Positions 54,593 to 63,545 of a stretch of 64,000 nucleotides of DNA are shown piece by piece. The stretch lies in NCBI RefSeq assembly GCF_018596315.1, contig NZ_JAHEAG010000006.1:124001-188000 (forward strand), read 5' to 3'. The notes under the pieces were generated by a model. That model had not been told where the DNA came from. It did not search any database and saw only the letters and a program-made list of their open reading frames with translations. Numbering within the stretch: the first letter of the stretch is position 1; each line of letters opens with the position of its first letter. The position numbers were made by a program, and so were the translations under genes. This DNA comes from Bradyrhizobium sp. SRL28 (lineage in GTDB: Bacteria > Pseudomonadota > Alphaproteobacteria > Rhizobiales > Xanthobacteraceae).

Positions 54593-54686
54593 CGTAGGGT
54601 GGGCAAAGGCGCACTTGCGCCGTGCCCACCATCCATCCACATCGTTATCCTCAATGGTGGGCACGCTTCGCTTTGCCCACCCTACG
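54593..54686. repeat. REPIN-like inverted repeat, family A copy 5
   Basis: CGTAGGGTGGGCAAAGGCG to CGCTTTGCCCACCCTACG, filling the convergent junction after the pump gene. The left loop differs slightly (GCGCACTTGCGC) from the usual AAGCGAAGCG. Confidence 0.84.
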
Positions 54687-54702
54687 GACTGCGGATCGCA
54701 AT

Positions 54703-55704
54703 CTACACCTTCACCATCCTCTTCCCGCGGTTCTCGCCGGCGAGCAGGCCGATCAGGGCTTTCGGCGTGTTCTCGATTCCGTCGATCACGTCCTCCTGCA
54801 CCTTCAATTTGCCCGAGGCGACCCAGGACTGCAGGTCGGCCAGCGCGGCGGCGCTCTGGTGCATGTAATCCATCACGATGAAGCCCTGCATGATGAGGCG
54901 CTTCACCACGATCAGGCCGGGCACGCCGCGCGGGCCATGGGCCGAGGGCACGCCGTCATATTGCGAGATCGCGCCGCAGCAGGCGATGCGGCCGCGGTTG
55001 TTCATCAGCGAAAGGCAGGCTTCGAGAATGTCGCCGCCGACATTGTCGAAATAGACGTCGATGCCCTTCGGCGCCGCCGCCCGCAGTGCCTTGAAGGTGG
55101 CGCCATCCTTGTAATCGACCGCGGCGTCGAAGCCGAGTTCGGAAGTCAGCCACTGGCACTTGTCCTTGCCGCCGGCAATGCCGATGACGTTGCAGCCCTT
55201 GATCTTGGCGATCTGTCCGACAATCGACCCGACGGAGCCGGCAGCCGCCGAGACCACCACGGTCTCGCCTTCTTTGGGCTTGCCGACATGCAAGAGACCA
55301 AAATAGGCGGTGAGGCCGGCGATGCCGTAGACGCTGAGCAGATGCGTCATCGGCTCCATCCTGGGCATTTTCGTGAGATGCTTTGCTGGCACGGCGGCGT
55401 AGTCCTGCCAGCCGGTGTCGCCGAACACGAGATCGCCCGGCGCGAGGCCTGAGGCCTTCGAGGCGACGACCTCCGCGATGCTGCCGCCGGCCATCACCGT
55501 GTTGGCCTCGACCGCGGCGCGATAGGTGGCGCCGTGCATCCACGCCCGGTTGGCGGCGTCGAGCGAGATATAGCGCGTTCGCACCAGCGCCTCGCCGTCC
55601 TTCGGCTCGGGCACCGTGCCCTTGGTTAGCTTGAAGTGCTCAGGTCCGAGTTTGCCAGTGGGCTTCTCGACCAGCAGGATCTGACGATTGACGGTGTCGC
55701 TCAT
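54703..55704 (-). CDS. NADP-dependent oxidoreductase, zinc-independent MDR (15-oxoprostaglandin reductase-like)
   Basis: A 333-residue medium-chain reductase of the leukotriene B4 12-hydroxydehydrogenase/curcumin reductase group, reducing alpha,beta-unsaturated ketones. Visible: YISLDAANRAWMHG, GDLVFGDTGWQDYA, the nucleotide loop VVSAAAGSVGSIVGQIAK with GGKDKCQWL after the second strand (NADP), and DVYFDNVGGDIL. No zinc ligands are present. GGGGAGAGA sets ATG 55704. Last of three minus-strand genes, 92 nt after the Mur ligase gene. Confidence 0.87.
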   Translation of the reverse strand: MSDTVNRQILLVEKPTGKLGPEHFKLTKGTVPEPKDGEALVRTRYISLDAANRAWMHGATYRAAVEANTVMAGGSIAEVVASKASGLAPGDLVFGDTGWQDYAAVPAKHLTKMPRMEPMTHLLSVYGIAGLTAYFGLLHVGKPKEGETVVVSAAAGSVGSIVGQIAKIKGCNVIGIAGGKDKCQWLTSELGFDAAVDYKDGATFKALRAAAPKGIDVYFDNVGGDILEACLSLMNNRGRIACCGAISQYDGVPSAHGPRGVPGLIVVKRLIMQGFIVMDYMHQSAAALADLQSWVASGKLKVQEDVIDGIENTPKALIGLLAGENRGKRMVKV

Positions 55705-55796
55705 GACGTTCTCTCCCCTCGCATTGTGTTATTCCGGCGTTTCCGGATGCACTGGCCGCGGACGAGCCGATCGACGGCACCGATTGTGCGCCACGT

Positions 55797-57113
55797 TCAG
55801 AAAAACTCCAAATCCTCCGCGCGGCCGCCCTGTACGACGGTCGCGTATTCGACCGCCAGGAACAACCCGCCCGCCACATACACGCTTCGGTTTTGTCGCC
55901 GAGCCATATCCTGCGACAGCCGCGCCGCGTCCGCGATTGTCGCCGCGATATGAATGTTCGCTTTGGGATTGGCGCGTCGCGCCGCGGCGGCGATGACTTG
56001 CGCCTCGGCCCCCTTGTGGTGCGCCACTGTGCAGATGATGGTGTCGAAGGAAGGTGCCAGCGCGCCGATGATCTCGTCTGCCTTTTTGTCGTGCGAGACG
56101 CCGGTGACAAGGATCCAGCCGTCGCGGCCATGAATCGACATGAGACTGGCAAGCGATTGCCTGATGCCATCAGGGGTGTGGCCGACGTCGATCACGGTGA
56201 GCGGGTTGTGCAGGATGATCTCGAGACGGCCGGGCCAGCGCGCCTCGCGCAGGCCCGTGCGTATGGCAGCTTCGATACGTTCGGGAGGCCTGCGCGGTTG
56301 CTCGCGCTGCAGCCAGAGCAGGAACAGTGTGATCGCGATGGCTGAATTGCTGAACTGAAACGCGCCGGGCAGGCCCAGTTCGAGGCGGCGGAAATCATGA
56401 TGCCCGAATTGGAAATCAAAATACTGCCCCGTGGCCGCCGCGTCCTCGTTGTCGACGGCGATTTCATCGCGGACGAACAGCGAGGTACGGCCCGGCCAGC
56501 GGTTGTATTCGAGAAGATGCGGCCGCAGATCCCGGCAGTTCTCGCCATAGACGATCGTGCCGCCAGCAGCGCAGGCGTCGCTCTTGTCGGATACGATCAG
56601 TTCAAGCGAGGTTCCGAGCAGTTCGACATGTTCGTAGTCGATCGAGGTGACGCAGGTTTCGCGCGCGCCGACCAGACGGACCGGATCGTAGCGGCCGCCG
56701 ATGCCGGCCTCGAACACGGCGAAGTCGCACCCGCTCTCCTGGAAGTGCAGGCAGGCAAGCGCAAATAGCGCTTCGAAAGCGCCGAATTTCTCGTCCATCT
56801 TCTTCGAGACGGTTGCGACGGCAGCTTCGACCCGCCGTTTCAAGCGGGCGAGCGCGTCGTCGCCGATCTCAACGCCGTCGACCTGGATCCGCTCGTTGAA
56901 ACGCAGGAGATGCGGCGACGTGAATAGACCGGTCCGCAGCCCATAGGCGCGGCCGATTTGAGCGCACATCGCCGCCGTGCTGCCCTTGCCGTTCGAGCCG
57001 GTCACCACCACCGAGATACGCTGCAGCCGCGCGCGATCGATTCCGAGCGCTTCCAGCAATCCGGTCATGCGCGCGAGGCAGATGCCGTCGCCGTATTTCG
57101 GCAGGTCGAACAC
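55797..57113 (-). CDS. Mur ligase/FolC-type amide ligase
   Basis: A 438-residue ATP-dependent ligase that adds an amino acid or amine to a carboxylate through an acyl phosphate. Visible: ATP loop VVVTGSNGKGST at 36-47, the folylpolyglutamate-synthase signature LFTSPHLLRFNERIQVDG, GIGGRYDPVRL, and the C-terminal domain VIDVGHTPDGIRQSL. It is FolC-like but not beside accD or other folate genes. GTG 57113 shares one base with the stop of the upstream ATP-grasp gene, so both are made together. Order and content (ATP-grasp, then Mur ligase) mirror cyanophycin synthetase CphA, split in two. Substrate unknown. Confidence 0.82.
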   Translation of the reverse strand: MFDLPKYGDGICLARMTGLLEALGIDRARLQRISVVVTGSNGKGSTAAMCAQIGRAYGLRTGLFTSPHLLRFNERIQVDGVEIGDDALARLKRRVEAAVATVSKKMDEKFGAFEALFALACLHFQESGCDFAVFEAGIGGRYDPVRLVGARETCVTSIDYEHVELLGTSLELIVSDKSDACAAGGTIVYGENCRDLRPHLLEYNRWPGRTSLFVRDEIAVDNEDAAATGQYFDFQFGHHDFRRLELGLPGAFQFSNSAIAITLFLLWLQREQPRRPPERIEAAIRTGLREARWPGRLEIILHNPLTVIDVGHTPDGIRQSLASLMSIHGRDGWILVTGVSHDKKADEIIGALAPSFDTIICTVAHHKGAEAQVIAAAARRANPKANIHIAATIADAARLSQDMARRQNRSVYVAGGLFLAVEYATVVQGGRAEDLEFF

Positions 57114-58111
57114 TACAGCAGTCCCATGACGGAGAAGGTGTGATGCCAGATTTTCAGAATGAGGTCGCCGCGATTGGAATCTTCCAGCAGCCGGACCGCG
57201 GGATTGGAGTTGATCTCGATGATCTCGATGGCCTCCGGATTGTCGCCGATATCGACGAACATGTCGACGGCCGCGACGCGGAGTCCGATTGCGCGCGCGC
57301 CCTGCCGCGCCAGCCTGATGGCCTTTTCGGATGGTGCCGGTGCCAGCACCATCGTGCCGCCCGCGCTCAGATTCATGCGCCCGGGAATCTCGCGGCGTTC
57401 GCCTTTTCCCGGGACAGCATCGAGTGACGGATCCTGGTTTGGCAACGAAGCCGGCGAGAGGCCGCGTGCGCGTAGCGCGTCATTGTGGACGGTGAGCAAC
57501 TCACGAATGGTGTGCATGCCGTCGCCCGTGACGGACGGCGGATATTTTCGCGCGCAATAGAGCGCGTCGTCGTCGAGCAGGAAAACGCGATACTCGATCC
57601 CTTCGACGATCGGCTGGATCAGCACGGCGTCGTAATATTTCATCACGTCATCGAGATATCGACTGAGCGCAGCGTCGCCGTGAATGGCTTGCGCGAAATC
57701 GCCGCGCGATCCCGTCAGCGGCTTGACGAAAGCCGATCCGCCCAATGTCTCGAGATAGGCAACCGCGTCGCTGCGCTCATGTCCCGCCGGGCGATGCGCG
57801 CGATAGCGCTCATGAAGGAAGAAATATTCGCCGCCAAGCGCGGGTACGCCGGCTTCGCGCAGGATCCGGCTCGTAAAATGTTTGTCGGACGCCAGCGTCG
57901 AGGCGGTGGCGTTGTTTTGCGGATACCAGGAGCTTCGGCCGGCGCCGAAATGAACCAGCGTGTCGCGCGATGCAACGCTGAAAAGCAGTCCCGATCCACC
58001 GTCGATGTCGCGAAAATGGAGCCCGAATTCGGCGCAGGCAAATTGGGCATAGATCGACTGATCCGGATAAAAGCCCGGTTTACCTTTTCGAAATTCGCCT
58101 GGGCTCCGCAT
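57113..58111 (-). CDS. ATP-grasp ligase, cyanophycin-synthetase-like
   Basis: A 332-residue ATP-grasp protein. Visible: SDKHFTSRILREAGVP (central start helix), GGSAFVKPLTGSRGD (ATP-binding Lys and glycine loop), VEGIEYRVFLLDDDALYCARKYPPSVTGDGMHTIRELL, NLSAGGTMV and the metal site EIIEINSNPAVRLLED. The set YRV..R.PP.VTGDG.HTI..LL and NLSxGG is that of CphA and GshF-type ligases. There is no CphA N-terminal domain and the Mur ligase is on the next gene. ATG 58111 has a weak AGAGAT upstream. Probably makes a peptide-like bond; product unknown. Confidence 0.82.
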   Translation of the reverse strand: MRSPGEFRKGKPGFYPDQSIYAQFACAEFGLHFRDIDGGSGLLFSVASRDTLVHFGAGRSSWYPQNNATASTLASDKHFTSRILREAGVPALGGEYFFLHERYRAHRPAGHERSDAVAYLETLGGSAFVKPLTGSRGDFAQAIHGDAALSRYLDDVMKYYDAVLIQPIVEGIEYRVFLLDDDALYCARKYPPSVTGDGMHTIRELLTVHNDALRARGLSPASLPNQDPSLDAVPGKGERREIPGRMNLSAGGTMVLAPAPSEKAIRLARQGARAIGLRVAAVDMFVDIGDNPEAIEIIEINSNPAVRLLEDSNRGDLILKIWHHTFSVMGLL

Positions 58112-58399
58112 GCGATCTCTTTTGAAGCATTCTTAATTGGGCGTGGTCATTTATTGCCAGATCGATGCCGAATTCAGCAAGTTAATTGCGCGAGAAAGCG
58201 TTAACGAAGCGAATCGAACCTTTTTGCAAAATAGAACGACAGCCATTCCGAGTTATCGATTGTGCTGTAGGTCATATTGACTATGTCTGTGCCGTGCGCA
58301 AATGGAGCGCCAAATCGCCAATGATTTCGCAGACTTTTGGCACTTCGAGGCCGAAGACCGAAACGTTCTACATCGAGACGTCAGGAAAAACGAAAACCC

Positions 58400-59173
58400 A
58401 TGAGCGCGTTCTATAGAGAGAAAGTTCTTTCCGTTCGCCACTGGACCGAGACGCTTTTCAGCTTCCGAGCCACCCGCGATTCCGGTTTCCGCTTCCAGAA
58501 CGGCCAGTTTGCGATGATCGGCCTCGAGGTCGAGGGCCGGCCGCTATTGCGCGCCTACAGCATGGCGAGCGCCAATCACGAGGAGGAACTCGAGTTCTTC
58601 TCCATCAAGGTCGCGGACGGGCCGCTGACCTCGAAGCTGCAGAAGATCCGCGAGGGCGACGAGATCCTGGTCGGCCGCAAGGCGACCGGCACGCTGATCA
58701 CCGACAATCTGATTCCGGGCAAGCGCCTGCTGCTGCTGTCGACCGGCACGGGCCTGGCGCCGTTCGCGAGCCTGATCAAGGACCCCGACGTCTATGAGCG
58801 GTTCGAGACCATCGTGCTCGTTCACGGTTGCCGTCAGGTTTCCGAACTCGCCTATGGCGAGGAACTGGTCGCCAAGCTGCGCGACGATGAATTGTTCGGA
58901 CCGTTGTTGTCGGAGAAGCTGCTGTATTACCCGACGGTGACCCGCGAGCCGTTCCGCAACCGCGGCCGCATCACCGACCTGATCTCGTCCGAGCAGTTGT
59001 TCAACGACATTCACCAGGCGCCGCTCAATATCGAGACCGATCGCGTCATGATGTGCGGCAGCCCGGGGATGCTGGACGAGCTGAAGCAGATGTTCGAATC
59101 CGGCGGCTTCCTCGAAGGCAGCCACAACACGCCCGGCCATTTCGTGATCGAAAAGGCGTTCGTCGAGCGCTGA
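58400..59173 (+). CDS. fpr: ferredoxin-NADP reductase
   Basis: A 257-residue FAD reductase moving electrons between NADPH and ferredoxin/flavodoxin. Visible: FAD motif RAYSMAS, GPLTSKLQKIREGD, NADP loop LLLSTGTGLAPFASLIKDP, VHGCRQVSELAY and MMCGSPGMLDELK, ending in AFVER as in the bacterial Fpr subclass. ATG 58400 gives the family start MSAFYREKV; the upstream frame is not conserved. The 288 bp upstream is AT-rich and probably carries the promoters of this gene and of the ATP-grasp operon. Confidence 0.9.
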   Translation: MSAFYREKVLSVRHWTETLFSFRATRDSGFRFQNGQFAMIGLEVEGRPLLRAYSMASANHEEELEFFSIKVADGPLTSKLQKIREGDEILVGRKATGTLITDNLIPGKRLLLLSTGTGLAPFASLIKDPDVYERFETIVLVHGCRQVSELAYGEELVAKLRDDELFGPLLSEKLLYYPTVTREPFRNRGRITDLISSEQLFNDIHQAPLNIETDRVMMCGSPGMLDELKQMFESGGFLEGSHNTPGHFVIEKAFVER

Positions 59174-59180
59174 CGGTCAT

Positions 59181-59268
59181 GTAGCCCGGATGAAGCGAAG
59201 CGAAATCCGGGACCGCTTTCTCTGCCCATGCAGCGTCCCCGGATTGCGCTTCGCTCCATCCGGGCTAC
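59181..59268. repeat. REPIN-like inverted repeat, family C copy 2
   Basis: GTAGCCCGGATGAAGCGAAGCG to GCTTCGCTCCATCCGGGCTAC, without the extra cassette seen in copy 1. Lies between two same-strand genes. Confidence 0.85.
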
Positions 59269-59369
59269 GGTTTTCTGAACCGGCGTTGGCCGGTAGCCCA
59301 CCCCACTGCTATAACTACTCCCCAACGTCACGCGGCCTGTTGCCGTCGCGGCGATGAGGGAGTGTGTGC

Positions 59370-60242
59370 GTGTCGGTACGCGACGAGATCGGCCCGGCAA
59401 AGACCGCCTTTGTGTTTGCGGGCGGCGGCAGCTTCGGGGCCATCCAGGTGGGCATGTTGCATTCGCTCGCCGCCCACGGCGTCGCCGCGGACATGGTGGT
59501 CGGCTGCAGCGTTGGCGCCCTGAACGGCGCATTCTATGCCGGCGATCCCACGCTCGATGGCGTACAGCGCCTCGCTTCCATCTGGCGCGGATTGCAACGG
59601 CACGACGTCTTTCCGATGAGCTGGCGGACGGTGCTGAGCTTCCTGTGGCACCGCGATTTCCTGATCTCCCATGACGGCATCCGCAAGCTGATCGAGGATC
59701 ACATCCCCTATCGCAATCTGGAGGAGGCGAAGCTGCCGGTGCATATCGTCACCACCGACATCGTCTCCGGCGACAGCGTCGTGCTGTCGGAAGGCTCCAC
59801 GGCGGAGGCGATCGTTGCGTCCACCGCGATCCCGGGCGCGTTCTCGCCGATCCGCTACAAGGACTATTATCTCGCCGACGGCGCGATCTCCAGCAACACG
59901 CCGATACAGGTCGCCGTGAAGAAGGGCGCCAGGCGCCTGATCATTCTGCCGACCGGGCACGCCTGCGCGAACCAGGCGCCGCCGGTCGGGGCGGTCGCCA
60001 ACGCGATGCACGCGCTCACGCTCCTGATAGCGCGGCAACTGGTCAGTGAGCTCGAAATGCTTGGGCCCGATATCGAGTATTTCGTGGTGCCGCCGCTGTG
60101 CCCGCTGGTGGGTTCACCCTACGATTTTTCGCGAACCGCCGATCATATCGACCGCGCCATTCTCTCTACCGACGCCTGGCTGGCCCAGCACGGCCTGCAG
60201 CAGGGCAAGATTCCGCACGAGATGCGGCTGCACAGCCACTGA
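59370..60242 (+). CDS. patatin-like phospholipase
   Basis: A 290-residue serine acyl hydrolase. Visible: oxyanion loop VFAGGGSFGAIQVGM, nucleophile elbow VGCSVGALNG (GxSxG) and the catalytic Asp in YLADGAISSNTP (DGA). Hydrolyses ester bonds of membrane lipids or storage compounds. GAGGGAG lies seven bases before GTG 59370, which is preferred over GTG 59364. No signal peptide, so cytoplasmic or membrane-peripheral. Confidence 0.87.
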   Translation: MSVRDEIGPAKTAFVFAGGGSFGAIQVGMLHSLAAHGVAADMVVGCSVGALNGAFYAGDPTLDGVQRLASIWRGLQRHDVFPMSWRTVLSFLWHRDFLISHDGIRKLIEDHIPYRNLEEAKLPVHIVTTDIVSGDSVVLSEGSTAEAIVASTAIPGAFSPIRYKDYYLADGAISSNTPIQVAVKKGARRLIILPTGHACANQAPPVGAVANAMHALTLLIARQLVSELEMLGPDIEYFVVPPLCPLVGSPYDFSRTADHIDRAILSTDAWLAQHGLQQGKIPHEMRLHSH

Positions 60243-60432
60243 ATGGCGGGCGTCGGGCGTTACGCTGCACTGCAAAAAGGCAAAAAGCGACGGCTTTGTT
60301 TCAACCCCGTGAAGCCGCCAGGCATTTTTCCAGGCCGACGTCACTTCCGTGAGCATCGCTCTGTATATCGTATAGCGCTCGTTCCGGCGGTTGGACTAAG
60401 CTGGCGACACGACAATCCGGCTGAGGGATTCC

Positions 60433-62064
60433 ATGGAAACGCTGCTGCTTCCGTTCTCGCCACGCTACATCGTGCTGACGATCTGCGCTGTCGTCACCGC
60501 CTTGCTGATCGGCATCGGGATTTTCGACCATAATCTGAAGGTGTGGGAATTCCTGCTGATCCCGATCGTGATTTTCGGCGCCCTCACATTTCTCGGCATT
60601 CGTGATCTCCTGCAAAAGAACCACGCGGTTTTGCGCAACTATCCGATCTCGGCGCATATTCGTTTCCTGCTCGAGGAAATTCGCCCGGAGATGCGCCAAT
60701 ACTTCTTCGAGAGCGAGAAGGACGGCATGCCGTTCTCCCGCGACACCCGCGCGCTGGTCTATCAGCGTGCCAAGATGCAGCTCGACAAGCGGCCGTTCGG
60801 CACCCAGGAAGACGTCTATCGCGAGGGTTACGAATGGATGCATCATTCGGTGGCGCCGAAGGCTCGCAGCGGCGCGGAATTCCGCGTCACCGTCGGAGGC
60901 CCCGATTGCACCAGGCCGTATGCGGCATCGGTCTTCAACATCTCGGCGATGAGTTTTGGCGCGCTCAGCCCCAACTCCGTGCGCGCGCTGAATACCGGCG
61001 CGAGGAAGGGCGGCTTCGCGCATGATACCGGCGAGGGCGGTGTCAGTCCCTATCATCGCGAAAACGGCGGCGACCTCATCTGGGAGATCGGCTCCGGCTA
61101 TTTCGGCTGCCGCAACCGCGATGGTTCGTTCAACCCGGAAGAATTCGCCCGCGTCGCGGCCGACGAGCAGATCAAGATGGTCGAACTCAAGATCAGCCAG
61201 GGCGCCAAGCCCGGCCATGGCGGCGTGCTGCCAGCTGCCAAGGTATCGGAGGAGATCTCCAAGATCCGGGGCGTCGCGATGGGCGAGGATTGCATTTCGC
61301 CGGCCACCCACCGCGCGTTTTCGACGCCGCTGCAGATGATGGCGTTCATCGGCGAGATGCGCAGGCTGTCGGGTGGCAAGCCGACCGGGTTCAAGATGTG
61401 TATCGGCCACCCCTGGGAGTTCCTGGCGATCTGCAAGGCGATGCTGGAGACCGGGATTTATCCCGACTTCATCGTCGTCGACGGCAATGAGGGCGGCACC
61501 GGCGCGGCGCCGCTGGAGTTTATGGATCATCTGGGCATGCCGATGCGCGAGGGCGTCAGTTTCGTCCACAACGCGTTGATCGGCATCAACGCGCGCGACC
61601 GCGTCAAGATCGGCGCCGCCGGCAAGATCGCGACCGCCTTCGACATGGCCCGCGCCATGGCAATTGGCGCCGACTGGTGCAATTCCGCGCGCGGCTTCAT
61701 GTTCGCGCTCGGCTGCATCCAGTCCTTGAGCTGCCACACCGATCGCTGTCCGACCGGTGTGACCACGCAGGATCCCACCCGCGCCCGCGCGCTGGTGGTG
61801 CCGCTCAAGACCGAACGGGTCTACATGTACCATCATGCTACCCTGCACGCGCTGTCCGAGCTTCTCGCCGCCGCCGGCCTCGATCATCCGCAGCAGTTGC
61901 GGCCGATCCACTTCTCGAAACGAACGTCGAGCACCGAGGTGATGTCATTCGCGAAACTCTACCCGCAGCTGCGTCCGGGAGAGTTGATCGAAGGCACCCA
62001 GGATCCGCGCTTCCACGATGCCTGGGCGATGGCACGCGCGGATTCGTTCCAGCCAGTGGGATAA
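60433..62064 (+). CDS. FMN-binding glutamate synthase family protein (membrane-anchored)
   Basis: A 543-residue protein with two N-terminal membrane helices (about 12-30 and 38-56) and then the GltB-like FMN/alpha-beta barrel domain: NISAMSFGALSPNSVRALN, GEGGVSPYHRENGGDLIWEIGSGYFGCR, KPGHGGVLPAAKVSEEI, DGNEGGTGAAPLEFMDH and CHTDRCPTGVTTQDP, the region of the [3Fe-4S] Cys in true glutamate synthase (here Cys-rich GCIQSLSCHTDRC). It has no amidotransferase domain. Members may be lutamate-independent oxidoreductases; the reaction is unknown. GAGGG sets ATG 60433. Confidence 0.86.
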   Translation: METLLLPFSPRYIVLTICAVVTALLIGIGIFDHNLKVWEFLLIPIVIFGALTFLGIRDLLQKNHAVLRNYPISAHIRFLLEEIRPEMRQYFFESEKDGMPFSRDTRALVYQRAKMQLDKRPFGTQEDVYREGYEWMHHSVAPKARSGAEFRVTVGGPDCTRPYAASVFNISAMSFGALSPNSVRALNTGARKGGFAHDTGEGGVSPYHRENGGDLIWEIGSGYFGCRNRDGSFNPEEFARVAADEQIKMVELKISQGAKPGHGGVLPAAKVSEEISKIRGVAMGEDCISPATHRAFSTPLQMMAFIGEMRRLSGGKPTGFKMCIGHPWEFLAICKAMLETGIYPDFIVVDGNEGGTGAAPLEFMDHLGMPMREGVSFVHNALIGINARDRVKIGAAGKIATAFDMARAMAIGADWCNSARGFMFALGCIQSLSCHTDRCPTGVTTQDPTRARALVVPLKTERVYMYHHATLHALSELLAAAGLDHPQQLRPIHFSKRTSSTEVMSFAKLYPQLRPGELIEGTQDPRFHDAWAMARADSFQPVG

Positions 62065-62173
62065 AAATCTTGGCGGTTTCCCCACGCTCTCTTGAATCTT
62101 GCCGGGATGGCTTTCTGGTAAGGTTTCCGTGGCGCAGTTGTCCTGGCGCATTGGAACCCGCAAGAAAGCGATA

Positions 62174-63481
62174 ATGCTCACCTTCGAACTCGGGATCGTC
62201 ACGATCCTGATTGTCATCAACGGCCTGCTTTCCATGTCGGAACTGGCCATCGTGTCGTCGCGGCCGGCAAGGCTTGCGGCGCTGGCTGAACGAAACGTCA
62301 AAGGCTCTCGCCGCGCGCTGGCGCTGGCATCCGACCCCGGAAAATTTCTCTCCACCGTGCAGATCGGCATCACGCTGATCGGCGTGCTGTCGGGCGCGAT
62401 TTCCGGCGCCACGCTCGGCTCGCGGCTGAGTAACTTATTGATCGAGGCCGGATGGTCACGGGGCGTAGCCGATACCGTCGGCGTCGGCGTCGTGGTGACC
62501 GTGATTACTTACGCCTCGCTCATTATCGGCGAGCTGGTGCCGAAGCAGATTGCCTTGCGCGACCCGGAATCGGTAGCGGTGCGGGTGGCACCCTACATGA
62601 TGCTGCTTGCGAAGATCTCATTGCCTGCCGTCTGGCTTCTCGACCGGTCCGGCAAGGCACTGTTGTGGCTGCTCGGTCACCGCGGTGCCGCCGGCGAGAA
62701 AGTCAGCGAGGATGAAATCCGCACCCTGGTCGTCGAAGCCGAGAATGCCGGCGTGCTCGAACCCGGTGAAAAGGAAATGATCGCGGGCGTCATGCGCCTC
62801 GGCGATCTTCCCGTCGGCGCCGTCATGACGCCGCGTCGCGAGGTGAGCATGATCAACCTGACCGACACCTTGCAAACGATCCGATCTACGCTCGCTGCCA
62901 GCAGCCATTCCCGGTTTGTGGTGTTCGATCAGGCCGGCGATGCCGCGGTCGGAATCGTCAATGCCAAGGACATGCTGGACTGCTATCTGTCGGGGCAGAT
63001 GCTTGACATCAGCAAGCTGGTGCGACCGGCGCCGGTCATTCCGGAATTTCTCGATGCGAGGGACGTCGTTGCGATCCTGCGGGATTCCCCCGTTCATATG
63101 GGGCTGGTCCATGACGAGTATGGCGTGTTGCAGGGCGTGGTGACCAGCGCAGACATCCTGGAATCGATCGTCGGCGGTTTTCATACCGAGGAGGGGCCGC
63201 CGGAAGCGGCGGCCATCCGACGCGACGACGGTTCGTACTTGATTTCAGGCTGGATGCCCGCCGTCGAGTTTGCTTCGCTGCTCCGGTTCGAGTTGCCGGT
63301 ATCCCATGACTACGAGACGGTTGCCGGCTTCCTGCTCAGCCATTTCGGCCGGATACCTGACGTCGGCGACCATATCGAGGTGGATGGTTGGCGCTTCGAG
63401 ATCGTCGATCTCGATGGCCGACGCATCGACAAGCTGCTGGCCGCCAGGACCGGCGAGGCTTCTCCCGGCGGTGAAGCGTGA
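62174..63481 (+). CDS. CNNM/CorC hemolysin-family protein with CBS pair
   Basis: A 435-residue inner-membrane protein: DUF21/CNNM domain with about four helices (residues 1-185, including LSMSELAIVSSRPARL and IIGELVPKQIALR), a CBS pair (about 205-325: VMTPRREVSMINLTD, LVHDEYGVLQGVVTSADILE) and a C-terminal CorC_HlyC domain (about 345-425: YETVAGFLLSHFGRIPDVGD). Family members are linked to magnesium/cobalt efflux. ATG 62174 begins at the first helix; the frame upstream is not conserved. Confidence 0.88.
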   Translation: MLTFELGIVTILIVINGLLSMSELAIVSSRPARLAALAERNVKGSRRALALASDPGKFLSTVQIGITLIGVLSGAISGATLGSRLSNLLIEAGWSRGVADTVGVGVVVTVITYASLIIGELVPKQIALRDPESVAVRVAPYMMLLAKISLPAVWLLDRSGKALLWLLGHRGAAGEKVSEDEIRTLVVEAENAGVLEPGEKEMIAGVMRLGDLPVGAVMTPRREVSMINLTDTLQTIRSTLAASSHSRFVVFDQAGDAAVGIVNAKDMLDCYLSGQMLDISKLVRPAPVIPEFLDARDVVAILRDSPVHMGLVHDEYGVLQGVVTSADILESIVGGFHTEEGPPEAAAIRRDDGSYLISGWMPAVEFASLLRFELPVSHDYETVAGFLLSHFGRIPDVGDHIEVDGWRFEIVDLDGRRIDKLLAARTGEASPGGEA

Positions 63482-63545
63482 TGCGGGACTGGCTTGAGCT
63501 TCCTGCCCCAAGCGGGTTGCTCGCAGTTGAGCAGAAGGGCCCAGA

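Noticed and set aside
55797..57113. Housekeeping folC assignment
   Set aside because: FolC signatures are present, but overlap with a CphA-like ATP-grasp gene and absence of folate neighbours make the plain folC label unsafe.
68..59268. CRISPR array from repeated hairpins
   Set aside because: Copies are dispersed singly between genes, palindromic, with no spacer-repeat periodicity and no cas genes.
60301..61911. 536-codon minus-strand frame
   Set aside because: Antisense shadow of the well-supported GltB-like FMN gene; His/Arg/Gly-rich composition.
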